Of a stretch of DNA of 64,000 nt, positions 28,073 through 36,639 are shown one piece after another. Under the pieces are notes generated by a model. It was not told where the DNA came from, did not search any database, and saw only the letters and a program-made list of their open reading frames with translations. The stretch is from Metabacillus litoralis (GTDB lineage Bacteria; Bacillota; Bacilli; Bacillales; Bacillaceae): NCBI RefSeq assembly GCF_003667825.1, contig NZ_CP033043.1, forward strand, positions 5,030,501 to 5,094,500. The letters are read 5' to 3'. Position numbers and translations under genes: made by a program. The stretch's first letter is position 1; each line of letters begins with the position of its first letter.

Positions 28073-29035
28073 TTAATTTTTATAACATTGTATCGAATTT
28101 GAAGCATGTTTTTCTTGAAAGTTGTCTTCATGTAATAAGGTTCGTGCAGGTTGACGTTTGAGAATACTTCCGTTTTTAACAAGAATAATTTCATCTCCAA
28201 CATCAACAATAACAGATTTTCTATTTTTATAAGGATTAGCCAATTCAATGCATTCTTTAGCAAAAGGATTGATTTGTGGAAAAGGATGATCTGGCTTTGC
28301 AAGAAAGAATCCTTGACCAAATTGGATGCCAAGATTCATGACTCGTTGTAATTCAGCCTCAGTTTCAATCCCCTCTCCGATAATTTGACTATTCATTTTC
28401 TTGGCAAAGGTTACAAATGCTTCAAGAATGTTTGATTTGACCTCATTATGGTCCACACCGCTTATAAGAGAACGGTCTACTTTTATATAATCTGGCATCA
28501 ATTCTGAAATGGATTGAAGCGAAGAGTAGCCTGCCCCCGCATCATCAATAGCAATCTTAAATCCCTGCTCACGATAGTGATTTAAAGCATTTCGAAACGC
28601 CTTAAAATCGTTAATGGCATTTCTTTCGGTAATTTCAAACACAACATTCTTTGGTTCAATACCATAATGCTTTAGTACCGATATCGTATGACCTGCGTTG
28701 AATTCTTTATCATAAATAACCTGCGAATTTAAGTTAATAAACAACTTTTGATTGGTAATGGCATCCTTACTTAACTCAAATGCACGTTCTCTTGCTAATT
28801 TTTCTAATGAATATAATAAACCCTCTTCTTCTGCATAGGGAAATAAAGCATCCGGGCAATAAAAAGGACTAGAAACTGGTCCACGTGATAAAGCTTCGAA
28901 TCCATAAATCGTATTACTATGAAAATGAACAATTGGTTGGAAATGAACAGTAAGCTGCCGCTGATCAAGGATCTCAAGAAAGTGATTCTTTAATTGTTTA
29001 GCTTGATCGGGCGTTTCTTGACTGATATTGTTCAT
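28073..29035 (-). CDS. EAL-domain cyclic-di-GMP phosphodiesterase
   Basis: A 320-residue single EAL-domain protein, predicted to hydrolyse c-di-GMP in the cytoplasm. The catalytic signature is intact: EAL at residues 47-49 (GFEALSR), NLN near 101, EITER near 134-138, DD at 164-165 in IAIDDAGAGYSSL, KVDRS and GEGIE, and GQGFFLAKP. An extra C-terminal tail of about 60 residues follows (a small beta region). No GGDEF partner or membrane segment is seen. It lies between fabI and cotO and is not in the B. subtilis order I know. Confidence 0.92.
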   Translation of the reverse strand: MNNISQETPDQAKQLKNHFLEILDQRQLTVHFQPIVHFHSNTIYGFEALSRGPVSSPFYCPDALFPYAEEEGLLYSLEKLARERAFELSKDAITNQKLFINLNSQVIYDKEFNAGHTISVLKHYGIEPKNVVFEITERNAINDFKAFRNALNHYREQGFKIAIDDAGAGYSSLQSISELMPDYIKVDRSLISGVDHNEVKSNILEAFVTFAKKMNSQIIGEGIETEAELQRVMNLGIQFGQGFFLAKPDHPFPQINPFAKECIELANPYKNRKSVIVDVGDEIILVKNGSILKRQPARTLLHEDNFQEKHASNSIQCYKN

Positions 29036-29315
29036 ACTACTTCTCCTTTAAAGGTCGTACTAAGACGATCTGATATCTACTTTTCCTACGTAATTCGACA
29101 ATAACAGTTTATTGTTAAGGAGATGTAAATCTATTGTAAAAATTACATTATTTTGGAGAGGGACGTATTTCTTGGCATGAAAATTGTATGGAAATAGGCT
29201 TCTTTTAAATAAATTTTCATCATCTTATCACAACCTCAAAGAAATAGGCACATTACCCAGTTCGCAAGCATAACATGTTGAATGTGTAGACATACGTTTT
29301 ATAGGAGGGATATGA

Positions 29316-29816
29316 GTGTCAAATAAACAAAATTACAAAATGAAGCCCCTTATGTATATCGTTTCACCCGAACATCAAGATATAGATGTAAATATGCAAT
29401 CATTTGTTGTAAAAAAATCAAAACAACAAAAAGCAGATCAACCAAAAGAAATAAAAGCTCAAAAGCTAACAGTAGTGGAGGAAGAAGAGGAGGTAACAGA
29501 AGAAAAACAACCAGAAACAGCTGTTGCGGTTGTTGAGGAAAAAGAACAACCTGAGGAAGAAACAACGGTCAAACAATATCGAAAACAAAGAAAGCCAATC
29601 ACACAAATGAATATTGCTGAAAAAGTAGAGTTCTTCACAAACTTACCAAAAAATATGCCAAGAACACTATGTCAGATTGAAACAGCTGAGGAAACATACC
29701 GCGGCGTTATTATGTCAGAAGAAGACAATATTGTTACGATCCGTTCACTAACACATGCAAAACCAATCGACTTGGAGCTTGCTGAGATTAAAGCGATTAA
29801 CTTATTAGGATTTTAA
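29316..29816 (+). CDS. cotO: Spore coat morphogenetic protein CotO
   Basis: A 166-residue protein of the spore outer coat, controlling coat assembly and encapsulation. The N-terminal YIVSPEHQDIDVNMQSFVVKK and a well-conserved C-terminal part (MNIAEKVEFFTNLPKNMPRTLCQIETAEETYRGVIMSEED...) flank a Glu-rich linker (about 45-95), the usual CotO layout. A GTG start follows TAGGAGGG. It precedes the cotZ-Y-X-W genes as in B. subtilis. Expression in the mother cell is expected. Confidence 0.9.
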   Translation: MSNKQNYKMKPLMYIVSPEHQDIDVNMQSFVVKKSKQQKADQPKEIKAQKLTVVEEEEEVTEEKQPETAVAVVEEKEQPEEETTVKQYRKQRKPITQMNIAEKVEFFTNLPKNMPRTLCQIETAEETYRGVIMSEEDNIVTIRSLTHAKPIDLELAEIKAINLLGF

Positions 29817-29827
29817 TTGTACTTAAA

Positions 29828-29860
29828 AAAGTTAGGCACTGATGTGTCTAGCTTTTTCTT
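29828..29860 (+). terminator. Terminator after cotO
   Basis: AAGTTAGGCAC, short loop, GTGTCTAGCTTTTTC, a mostly paired hairpin ending in T residues. Confidence 0.6.
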
Positions 29861-29889
29861 TGGGTTGAATTTGGACAGGGTGGTTTAGG

Positions 29890-31010
29890 ATAGAGGTGTT
29901 AGGTCTGGATACGAAGGGGAATTGAGACAGAAACCGTGTTGGGAGAAGAGTTTAGGTCTGGATACGAGGAGAATTGGGACAGAAACGTGTTGGTAGAAGA
30001 GTTACTGTCTGGATAAGGAGAATCGGGACAGAAAATGTGTTGGTAGAAGAGTTTATGTCTGGATACAAGGAGAAATCGGGACATAAAAACGAGTACAGAG
30101 AAGGGTTTATGTCTCGATACAAGGAGAATTGAGACATAAAACGAGTACCGAGAAGAGTTACTGTCCCGATACAAGGAGAATCTGGACATAAAACGAGTAC
30201 CGAGAAGAGCTTATGTCCCGATACAAGGAGAATCGAGACATAAAACGTGTACAGGGAAGAGTTTATGTCTCGATACAAGGAGAATCGGGACAGAAAACGT
30301 GTTGGTAGAAGAGTTTATGTCTGGATACAAGGAGAATCTGGACATAAAACGAGTACCGAGAAGGGTTTATGTCTGGATACAAGGAGAATCGGGACAGAAA
30401 ACGTGTTGGTAGAAGAGTTACTGTCCCGATACAAGGAGAATCGAGACATAAAACGTGTACCGAGAAGATCTTCTGTCCCGATACAAGGAGAATCGAGACA
30501 GAAAACGAGTACCGAGAAGAGTTCCTGTCCCGATACAAGGAGAATCGAGACAGAAAACGAGTTGTGAGAAGAGTTTCTGTCTCGATACAAGGAGAATCGA
30601 GACAGAAAACGAGTACCGAGAAGAGTTCCTGTCCCGATACAAGGAGAATCGAGACAGAAAACGAGTACCGAGAAGATCTTCTGTCCCGATACAAGGAGAA
30701 TCGAGACATAAAACGTGTACAAAGAAGAGTTTCTGTCCCGATACAAGGAGAATCGGGACATAAAACGAGTACCGAGAAGAGCTTATGTCCCGATACAAGG
30801 AGAATCGAGACATAAAACGAGTACCGAGAAGAGTTACTGTCTCGATACAAGGAGAATCGGGACAGAAACCAGGTACCGAGAAGAGTTCCTGTCCCGATAC
30901 AAGGAGAATCTGGACATAAAACAAGTACAGAGAAGAGTTTATGTCCCGATACAAAGAGAATCGAGACATAAAACATGTACAGAGAAGATCTTCTGTCTCA
31001 ATACAAAGTC
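29890..31010. repeat. 52-bp tandem array, 21 or so units, each with an 8-bp inverted repeat
   Basis: Units of 52 bp run from about 29890 to 31010. Each contains GTC-x-CGAT, ACAAGGAGA, then ATCG-x-GAC, which pair as an 8-bp stem with a nine-base loop, followed by a spacer (AYAAAACGAGTACCGAGAAGAG). Stem variants (GTCTCGAT..ATCGAGAC, GTCCCGAT..ATCGGGAC, GTCTGGAT..ATCTGGAC) occur at the same position. As 52 is not a multiple of three, every long frame across it is an artefact of missing stops. It fills most of the 1.3 kb between cotO and the cotZ gene. Confidence 0.9.
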
Positions 31011-31143
31011 AAAGTAAATCAAGACAAGAATCAGGCACCGGAGCAGGGTCTCCTACCTCATACAACAACAAAAGAGACATAGCTTCAGGCTTCGAGCCAA
31101 ACTATGTCTCAATAAGAGCAAACTTTTTATGAATGAAAAAGTC

Positions 31144-31545
31144 TTATCCAGCAATTAAGCGAGGTGATAAACATTGAATCGCACAGAAGCAAGAAAGGTC
31201 GACCTCTACGCAGTTTCTAGTTTTCACTAATTCTTTCACGTCACAAATTTCTTTTGCAAGGTGGCCATGGCAATCAAGTGGAAGTAAGAGTCTTAGTGTT
31301 GCACAGCAATCGTGAATACCTTCTACACGGAAGAAATTCGTTTCAAAGCAATTTTCGCCGACGTTACCAAAGGCTTGAAATGGCTGACCCTTTTCATTTA
31401 AAAGAAGAAAAGGAATTGTATCTCCAAGCGTTTTGACAGGGTTTAGAAGATTGCTATAACAGCTTGTAGGGCATTTTTCGTCCTCAACGGCTTTTTGTTG
31501 ATTTAAGATATTTTCAACTGCATCACATACACAATGATCTTTCAT
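31144..31545 (-). CDS. CotY/CotZ-family spore crust protein
   Basis: A 133-residue Cys-rich structural protein of the spore crust. It has the family features: N-terminal [31 protein letters not shown], the [16 protein letters not shown] stretch and the C-terminal [13 protein letters not shown]. Cysteines are spaced to cross-link the crust lattice. Shorter than its neighbour at 31686 and somewhat trimmed at the C-terminus. I cannot say which copy corresponds to CotY and which to CotZ. Confidence 0.9.
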   Translation of the reverse strand: MKDHCVCDAVENILNQQKAVEDEKCPTSCYSNLLNPVKTLGDTIPFLLLNEKGQPFQAFGNVGENCFETNFFRVEGIHDCCATLRLLLPLDCHGHLAKEICDVKELVKTRNCVEVDLSCFCAIQCLSPRLIAG

Positions 31546-31685
31546 TATCTTCCCTCCTGTTATTCGTTCTTATTGATAGTATAAGAAAATAGGTACAAGA
31601 ACGTTCTAGGGAAAGCGCCTATTTATGTAGTAGGGACATAAAAAAGAAAAGACTGCTGATAAAACAGCAGTCTATCTATCTACAT

Positions 31686-32171
31686 TTATTTGTGGTATTT
31701 TTTTCTGTCTTCAGCAACACGGTCAACTAATTCTGGTGATAGGCATTGAATTGCACAGAAGCAATCAAGGTCTACTTCGATACAGAAATCAGTTTTTTCA
31801 AGACCGAAGAAGTCTTCGTCACAAGGATTACATACGCTAAGCGTATTGCCATCAACGTCTACTGGGCGAAGTAATGATAATGTTGCACAGCAATCTTCTA
31901 CACTTTCAACGCGGAAGAAGATTGTTTGGAAACAAGTCATGTCTCCAGTGAATCCACCAACATTACCGAATGCTTTAAAGAGTTCACCTTTTTTTCCATA
32001 AAGGATGAAAGGAATTGTATCTCTTTGTGGACCAGCGACAGGGCCTAGTAAATTGCTGTAGCAGCTTGTAGGGCAAGTGATTTCTTCTACTGCTTCTTGT
32101 TCAGCTAAAATTTGTTCTACCGCATCACATACGCAATTGTTATCTCTGTCTCTTTTATCTTTGCAACCCAT
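31686..32171 (-). CDS. CotY/CotZ-family spore crust protein (second copy)
   Basis: A 161-residue paralogue of the protein at 31144 sharing [63 protein letters not shown] and [15 protein letters not shown]. The extra C-terminal tail is charged. The pair is read divergently from nothing and in the same direction; 140 bases separate them with no terminator evident. CotY and CotZ form the outermost protein layer of spores. Confidence 0.92.
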   Translation of the reverse strand: MGCKDKRDRDNNCVCDAVEQILAEQEAVEEITCPTSCYSNLLGPVAGPQRDTIPFILYGKKGELFKAFGNVGGFTGDMTCFQTIFFRVESVEDCCATLSLLRPVDVDGNTLSVCNPCDEDFFGLEKTDFCIEVDLDCFCAIQCLSPELVDRVAEDRKKYHK

Positions 32172-32299
32172 TAATAGTCATCTCCTTAATTTTATTTATT
32201 GACTTTAGTCCTTAACAGACTATGTGGGTAATGACTAGTTGGTGTGGGTAATCGTCTAGTTTGAGATGAATTCATTGGGAAAGAATTTAGGTGAATGGT

Positions 32300-32425
32300 A
32301 TGTATGGTTTGTCTGCATTTGGCAACAGAGCAAGATATATAATAGAAGAAAATAAAGTCTGGCTATTAGGTAAAGGGAAAAAAGAAAAGACATACGGATT
32401 AGACCAGAAATGGCATGTCACATAA
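32300..32425 (+). CDS. Possible 41-residue small protein
   Basis: ATG at 32300 with AGGTGA five bases upstream, open for 41 codons ending TAA. The product starts MYGLSAFGNRARYIIEENK and is basic and polar, without hydrophobic segments. Codon use (GAA GAA AAT AAA, GGT AAA GGG) looks coding. It lies on the opposite strand to the coat genes flanking it. No similarity is recognised, so it may be a chance frame. Confidence 0.35.
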   Translation: MYGLSAFGNRARYIIEENKVWLLGKGKKEKTYGLDQKWHVT

Positions 32426-32455
32426 AAAAAGCAGGGGTGTCCCCTGCTTCTTAGT
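32425..32455 (-). terminator. Terminator of the CotX gene
   Basis: On the minus strand AAGCAGGGG/CCCCTGCTT followed by seven T residues, just after the stop of the gene at 32459. Confidence 0.85.
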
Positions 32456-32458
32456 TCA

Positions 32459-32947
32459 TTAGAAAATGTCGATGTTCACAACTAATGCGATTAAGATTTG
32501 TAATAGAACTTGTAGAGAAATTGCTACGTCTGTGTCAGTTGTTTTAACTTTTACATCTTTAGAATTTTCAATGACTAATTTTTGTTTGTTTAATTGTTTC
32601 ATATCAGCTTGTTGGATTAATTGTTGTGTTACTTGCTCTGCACGAGCGCTGTCAGCGATTGTTAAGTTAATAACTAATGCGATTGCAACTTGAAGTGCAA
32701 CTTGTAAAGAAACAGCTACTTGAGTGTCTGTTGAAGTAATATCAATATCACAAGAATCTCTTACAATGATTGTTTCAGAAGAAATTTGTTCTGTTTCGCT
32801 AACTTGTGCAGCGTTTTGTGAAACTGTTGCATCGTCATCAAAAAAGTTACCAGTTTGAGCCCCAGCCACCTCGTTGTTAGAATAACAGTCTGTTGGATGA
32901 CAAGAATGACGGTCTAATGCTACCCATTCATATGGTTTTGCTTGCAT
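32459..32947 (-). CDS. CotX/CotV-family spore coat protein
   Basis: A 162-residue crust protein of the Spore coat protein X/V family, in which two similar blocks of about 45 residues (DSCDIDITSTDTQVAVSLQV... and ENSKDVKVKTTDTDVAISLQV...) make amphipathic segments that assemble the insoluble crust. It also carries a distinctive N-terminal part with CHPTDCYSN. Closely related to the protein at 33399. I cannot tell whether it is CotX or CotV in the strict sense. Confidence 0.9.
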   Translation of the reverse strand: MQAKPYEWVALDRHSCHPTDCYSNNEVAGAQTGNFFDDDATVSQNAAQVSETEQISSETIIVRDSCDIDITSTDTQVAVSLQVALQVAIALVINLTIADSARAEQVTQQLIQQADMKQLNKQKLVIENSKDVKVKTTDTDVAISLQVLLQILIALVVNIDIF

Positions 32948-33040
32948 TTTCTAATTCCTCCTTTCGATTTACTATTATTAAATGTCTAGAATTCATTTTT
33001 GTATAAGACAAACATCTTGGTGTTTTTACCCATTTTTAGT

Positions 33041-33322
33041 TTATTTGTCTTTTTTTCTATTTTTCATCATTTCACGTAGTGTTGTGTTTTTCGGTGCTTC
33101 TTCTGCTGCAGGCTTTTCCTCTTTCTTTTCTTTGGAATTTTTCACAAATTCGTCTACTTGTGCTTGAAGATCTGCTACTACTTTTCTTAGCTTTTCTTTT
33201 TGATCTTCAGATAACGTTTTTTTGTTTTCTTCTGAAATATTGTTCTTATTAAAAACATCTTGAACAAATAGCTGCATCATAGAAGAAGAAATATCCTGTA
33301 GGTTTAATTTTTCGTTAGACAA
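33041..33322 (-). CDS. cotW: CotW-like spore coat protein
   Basis: A 93-residue, highly charged protein rich in Lys/Glu with coiled-coil tendency (NISEENKKTLSEDQKEKLRKVVADLQAQVDEFVK). A TTG at 33322 with GGAGGTGA upstream is the start; the frame from 33373 has no such site. It lies between two CotX/CotV family genes, the same place as cotW in B. subtilis cotVWXYZ. Sequence conservation is low, so the symbol is tentative. Confidence 0.7.
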   Translation of the reverse strand: MSNEKLNLQDISSSMMQLFVQDVFNKNNISEENKKTLSEDQKEKLRKVVADLQAQVDEFVKNSKEKKEEKPAAEEAPKNTTLREMMKNRKKDK

Positions 33323-33398
33323 TGTGTTCACCTCCAATTTCGTATTGGTTAAGGGACCTTTCCCTATGCCCAAAACAATTCTTCCTCATTCAGATTGA

Positions 33399-33815
33399 TT
33401 AAAGGATGTCAATTTGTACTAGCAATGCTAGTAAAATTTGAATAAGAACCTGGAGAGAAATTGCAACATCTGTATCAGTTGTTGTGATTTTTACATCGCG
33501 AGAGTTTTCGATAATGAGTTTTTGTTTGTTTGCTTGCTTAATAACAGAGCTTTGAAGCAATTGCTGAGTTACTTGCTCTGCGCGGTCGCTATCAGCAATT
33601 GTTAAATTGATTACCAAGGCAATAGCTACTTGAATTGCTGCTTGTAATGAAACAGCAACCTGAGTATCAGTTGAAGTCACTTCAATATTGCAAGAGTCTT
33701 TAATGAAAATATATTCTTCTGAAGCTTGAATGGTTTCGTTCACTTGAACAGCATCTTGTGTTGCATCTTCGTGTTTGCATTTGCAGTCATCTAATGCAGA
33801 CCATCTAGTTGTCAT
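33399..33815 (-). CDS. CotX/CotV-family spore coat protein (second copy)
   Basis: A 138-residue protein with the same internal duplication as the one at 32459: DSCNIEVTSTDTQVAVSLQAAIQVAIALVINLTIADSDRAEQVTQQ and ENSRDVKITTTDTDVAISLQVLIQILLALLVQIDI. In place of the CHPTDCYSN region it has a short CKCKHED N-terminus. With the gene at 32459 and the CotW-like gene it forms the cotV/W/X block. A terminal-like hairpin element lies just upstream. Confidence 0.9.
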   Translation of the reverse strand: MTTRWSALDDCKCKHEDATQDAVQVNETIQASEEYIFIKDSCNIEVTSTDTQVAVSLQAAIQVAIALVINLTIADSDRAEQVTQQLLQSSVIKQANKQKLIIENSRDVKITTTDTDVAISLQVLIQILLALLVQIDIL

Positions 33816-33846
33816 TAAAACTCACTCCTTTCATCAATAAGAGGTT

Positions 33847-33931
33847 AAAAGGAAACCACGACCTTTAACCGTAACGATAAGGACGCCGAGGGAAGGATCA
33901 TAAATCGTGTGTTAAGCCGTGATTTCCTTTT
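33847..33931. repeat. 85-nt stem-loop element upstream of the CotX/CotV gene
   Basis: Arms AAAAGGAAACCACG (33847-33860) and CGTGATTTCCTTTT (33918-33931) pair in 13 of 14 positions, with a second inner pair CTTTAAC/GTTAAG. It sits between the minus-strand coat gene and the divergent yjcA. Function unknown; it could be a leader structure or bounded regulatory element. Confidence 0.4.
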
Positions 33932-34151
33932 AATTGTATATAATGCAGATGCACTGCCTTTTGTATGAGTCAAACATACAGGTTTGAACCCATTTTTTAG
34001 ATAAAAGCTGATGGACAAATATATTGAGTCGTTAAATTCATCAACGGACAAATCTCGTGTCAGAAAAAAATCGATGGGTAACTTGTACACATACATAAAA
34101 GAAAAATACTTTCATAATTTATAAAGATTATTGTTTGAGAGGTGGGGGGAA

Positions 34152-34502
34152 ATGACAACCTGGCTACAATTCATCATCCTGGCTTTTGCAGCTTTTCGAC
34201 TAACTAGATTAATTGTGTTTGACAAAATTACTGCTTTTATTCGTAATCCTTTCCATCGAGAAGTTGAAGAGATGAATGATGATGGGGAATATGAGGTTTA
34301 TATTGAAATAAAAGGATCAGGAATACGGGCATGGATTGGCGAGCTTTTGAGCTGTTATTGGTGTACAGGTGTATGGTGTACGGCATTTTTATACGGAATA
34401 TGGTGGGTTTGGCCTCAAGGGGCAGAGCCACTCCTAATGATTTTAGCCATTGCTGGAGTAGCCGGAATTATTGAATCAATTGTCAGTAGAATTATAGATT
34501 AG
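34152..34502 (+). CDS. yjcA: DUF1360 sporulation-associated membrane protein YjcA
   Basis: A 116-residue membrane protein of the DUF1360 family, found in spore-forming Bacilli and expressed during sporulation in B. subtilis. Visible: an N-terminal hydrophobic region with AFAAFRLTRLIVFDKITAFIRNPF, the conserved ELLSCYWCTGVWCTAFLYGIWW (Cys pair), and two C-terminal segments. ATG at 34152 after GAGGTGGGGGGAA; the longer frame from 34131 lacks a better site. Function unknown. Confidence 0.88.
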   Translation: MTTWLQFIILAFAAFRLTRLIVFDKITAFIRNPFHREVEEMNDDGEYEVYIEIKGSGIRAWIGELLSCYWCTGVWCTAFLYGIWWVWPQGAEPLLMILAIAGVAGIIESIVSRIID

Positions 34503-34692
34503 GCAATACCCTTAGAAACAAATAGAAATTAACACATAAAATGAGATATAGAAGCTGAAAAATTTCAGGAAGATATACTCTATTTTACGAATAATCCTCC
34601 TTAACAAGCTGTAATCATTTTTCAATCAGCTAATGAATATTGAAGGTGTGCTCCTAAGATAAAGAATTTTTTATAGGAAGGTGGGATATAAC

Positions 34693-34818
34693 ATGAAAAA
34701 GGCTAACTTGAATCCTTCCGGAAGACCAACTAATTCCAACCAATCTGTATCTGTTTCCAAACCAAAAAAAGTTAAAAAAAGTGGCTGCGGTTGCGGAAAG
34801 AAAAAGAAACGCGTCTAA
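34693..34818 (+). CDS. 41-residue Lys- and Cys-Gly-rich small protein
   Basis: ATG at 34693 with AGGAAGGTGG upstream, 41 codons. The product starts MKKANLNPSGRPTNSNQSV and ends in a basic tail around CGCGKKKKRV, with two Cys in CGCG; no hydrophobic segment. It sits among sporulation genes and is followed by a terminator, which supports real expression. I do not recognise it; a spore-coat or small acid-resistant protein is a guess. Confidence 0.65.
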   Translation: MKKANLNPSGRPTNSNQSVSVSKPKKVKKSGCGCGKKKKRV

Positions 34819-34856
34819 CTGTTCCGATTCAGCTTCTTTTTCAGTTTTATAACAAG

Positions 34857-34888
34857 GGAGTACTTGATTTTTCGAGTACTCCTTTTAT
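34857..34888 (+). terminator. Terminator after the 41-residue gene
   Basis: GGAGTACT, loop, AGTACTCC and TTTTAT. Confidence 0.8.
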
Positions 34889-34957
34889 ATTACATATTTT
34901 TACAGTTTTAAATGCATAATAATGAGGCTTATAAGACTAAACGAGGAGCAAAACAAC

Positions 34958-35686
34958 ATGCCAAGCTGGACAGAGGTCATTATACGATCAATACTCATTA
35001 TTTTAGGTCTATTTTTCATTACAAAATTACTCGGGAAAAAGCAGCTATCAGCGTTATCGTTTTTTGAATACATTGTTGGCATAACAGTTGGTGATATTGC
35101 TGGAACCATTACGATGGATGTTGAATTAAATGTGGTAAACGGACTTATATCAATATTAATTTGGGCTTTATTTCCTATTATTATTTCTACTTTATCACTT
35201 AGAAGTAAGAAATTTAGAGACATAGTGGAGGGGCAGGCAACCACTTTTATACAAGATGGAAAGATCTTAGAGAAAAATATGAAGAGAGAAAAATATAGTA
35301 CGGATGACTTACTTGAACAACTCAGGAAAAAAGATATTTTTCAAGTCTCAGATGTAGAGTTTGCTGTTTTGGAAACAAGTGGACAATTAAGTGTGCTACT
35401 GAAAAAAGAAAAACAACCAACAAAATGGGAGGATTTTTTCGGAAAGGGACCAGAGGTGGTAAAACCTCTTACGGTTATCATGGATGGAAAGTTCTTACCA
35501 GAAACCATTTATTCTGCTGGTTATAGCATTGCTTGGCTCAAATCAAAACTACAATCCCAAAATAGTCAGGTAGCAAATATTTTTCTTGGACAAATTGGCT
35601 CAGATGGTCAATTATATGTTGATTATTTTGATGACCATCTTGAGAAGGAAGGAGAGAAAAATGGAGATTATGGAACAACTCTTTGA
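34958..35686 (+). CDS. DUF421 (YetF/YcaP) membrane protein
   Basis: A 242-residue protein with three N-terminal membrane segments (about 6-90, including the motif ITKLLGKKQLSALSFFEYIVGITVGDIA) followed by a soluble DUF421 domain (GQATTFIQDGKILEKNMKREKYS...DLLEQLRKKDIFQVSDVEFAVLETSGQLSVLLKKE). Family proteins such as YetF and YkjA/YrbG are of unknown or spore-related role. ATG at 34958 with GAGGAG; the frame from 34922 lacks one. Another copy of the family lies at 40824. Confidence 0.88.
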   Translation: MPSWTEVIIRSILIILGLFFITKLLGKKQLSALSFFEYIVGITVGDIAGTITMDVELNVVNGLISILIWALFPIIISTLSLRSKKFRDIVEGQATTFIQDGKILEKNMKREKYSTDDLLEQLRKKDIFQVSDVEFAVLETSGQLSVLLKKEKQPTKWEDFFGKGPEVVKPLTVIMDGKFLPETIYSAGYSIAWLKSKLQSQNSQVANIFLGQIGSDGQLYVDYFDDHLEKEGEKNGDYGTTL

Positions 35687-35870
35687 ACGGTGGATGGAAT
35701 CAAAATTAAGAAAGCATGATTCTATTCAGAGGAATGAAGACAATAGATATGATAACGTTGATCAGCAATTAACTAATTTAGATAATACAGCTGATGAATT
35801 TGAGCAAAAGATGGAAATGGTTGCATCTCAGATGGAAAAATGGATGAGCGGAAAAGCAGGGGCGAAATAA
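35661..35870 (+). CDS. 69-residue coiled-coil protein overlapping DUF421 gene
   Basis: ATG at 35661 with AAGGAGAG upstream. The product (MEIMEQLFERWMESKLRKH...) is highly charged and helical throughout with heptad-like repeats (DNVDQQLTNLDNTADEFEQKMEMVASQMEKWM). It overlaps the end of the DUF421 gene, so the two are translationally coupled and may act together. No family recognised. Confidence 0.7.
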   Translation: MEIMEQLFERWMESKLRKHDSIQRNEDNRYDNVDQQLTNLDNTADEFEQKMEMVASQMEKWMSGKAGAK

Positions 35871-35960
35871 TTAAACTTTTCAATTATGTATATTAGTCCA
35901 ACCAAAAGTACTTCCTTTACATATGATGTAGAGAAGTTAGGTAAAGGAGGTGCTTAGCGC

Positions 35961-36080
35961 ATGGGTTACGGCTATGGTTACGGATACGGCGGTGGCAGCT
36001 ACGGTGGTGGTAGCACTTTCGTATTAATCGTTGTATTGTTCATCCTTTTAATTATTGTTGGTGCTTCTTATTACAACTAA
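35961..36080 (+). CDS. YjcZ-family sporulation protein
   Basis: A 39-residue protein, Gly/Tyr-rich N-terminus ([18 protein letters not shown]) followed by one hydrophobic helix ([21 protein letters not shown]). That is the YjcZ/YhfE small-membrane-protein pattern found in spore-forming Bacillus. AAAGGAGGTG precedes the ATG. Too short for many gene finders. Confidence 0.88.
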   Translation: MGYGYGYGYGGGSYGGGSTFVLIVVLFILLIIVGASYYN

Positions 36081-36100
36081 TCTTAAAAAGATGTAAGGAT

Positions 36101-36132
36101 AAAAGTATGAGCACTCTTGCTCGTACTTTTGT
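36101..36132 (+). terminator. Terminator after the YjcZ-like gene
   Basis: AAAAGTATGAGCA, loop, TGCTCGTACTTTT. Confidence 0.7.
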
Positions 36133-36275
36133 CATTTTTGGGTGTGTTTTTTTCGGTGACGGGTCATGGTGAGGACACTGTTGGAAAAATCACAGTAGCC
36201 CAAAAGAAATTTGAAATTTAATCACATTTTTAAATTAAGTCCATAGTATATATCATGAATTAAGGAGGCGGGAAA

Positions 36276-36530
36276 ATGGATAGCAAATTCTTTAAAAACC
36301 TTGAAGGCAAAACTGGCGTAAACATGAATGATATCTTTTCTTTAGCTAACTCTTTACAAGGTGCAAACTTTAAAGACGAAAAAACAGTTCGCGGTGTCAT
36401 CCAACAAGTATCTAGAATAGCAAATAAACCAGTAAATAAAGAAATGGAAGATAAAATTGTTAATTCCATCGTAAATGGTAAAGAAAAGCTAGACTTTAAC
36501 ACAATTGCCAAAATGATGAATAAAAAATAA
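36276..36530 (+). CDS. spoVIF: Stage VI sporulation protein F
   Basis: An 84-residue protein required for spore coat assembly and germination competence (YjcC/SpoVIF in B. subtilis, made in the mother cell under GerR/SigK). The family wording MDSKFFKNLEGKTGVNMNDIFSLANSLQGANFKDEKTVRGVIQQVSRIANKPV is clear, ending TIAKMMNKK. AGGAGGCGG precedes the ATG. A good terminator follows. Confidence 0.93.
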   Translation: MDSKFFKNLEGKTGVNMNDIFSLANSLQGANFKDEKTVRGVIQQVSRIANKPVNKEMEDKIVNSIVNGKEKLDFNTIAKMMNKK

Positions 36531-36563
36531 CATAACTAGGTTTGGAGATTCATAGTTACAGTG

Positions 36564-36600
36564 AAAAGCAGTCCGAATAATTATGGACTGCTTTTCTTTA
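36564..36600 (+). terminator. Terminator of spoVIF
   Basis: AAAAGCAGTCC/GGACTGCTTTT perfect 11-bp hairpin. Confidence 0.85.
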
Positions 36601-36639
36601 TTATTTGTGGTATGAAGGACAAGTTGAAGGGAATAAGTA

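Noticed and set aside
30263..30976. Long ORFs on both strands through the 52-bp array
   Set aside because: The period is not a multiple of three, so frames rotate and repeats are read in all phases; no ribosome sites; stop-free only by composition.
29890..31010. CRISPR array
   Set aside because: Units are similar over the full 52 bases with no unique spacers, and no cas genes are present.
33845..34096. 83-codon minus-strand ORF
   Set aside because: No ribosome site, unusual composition, and it overlaps the stem-loop element.
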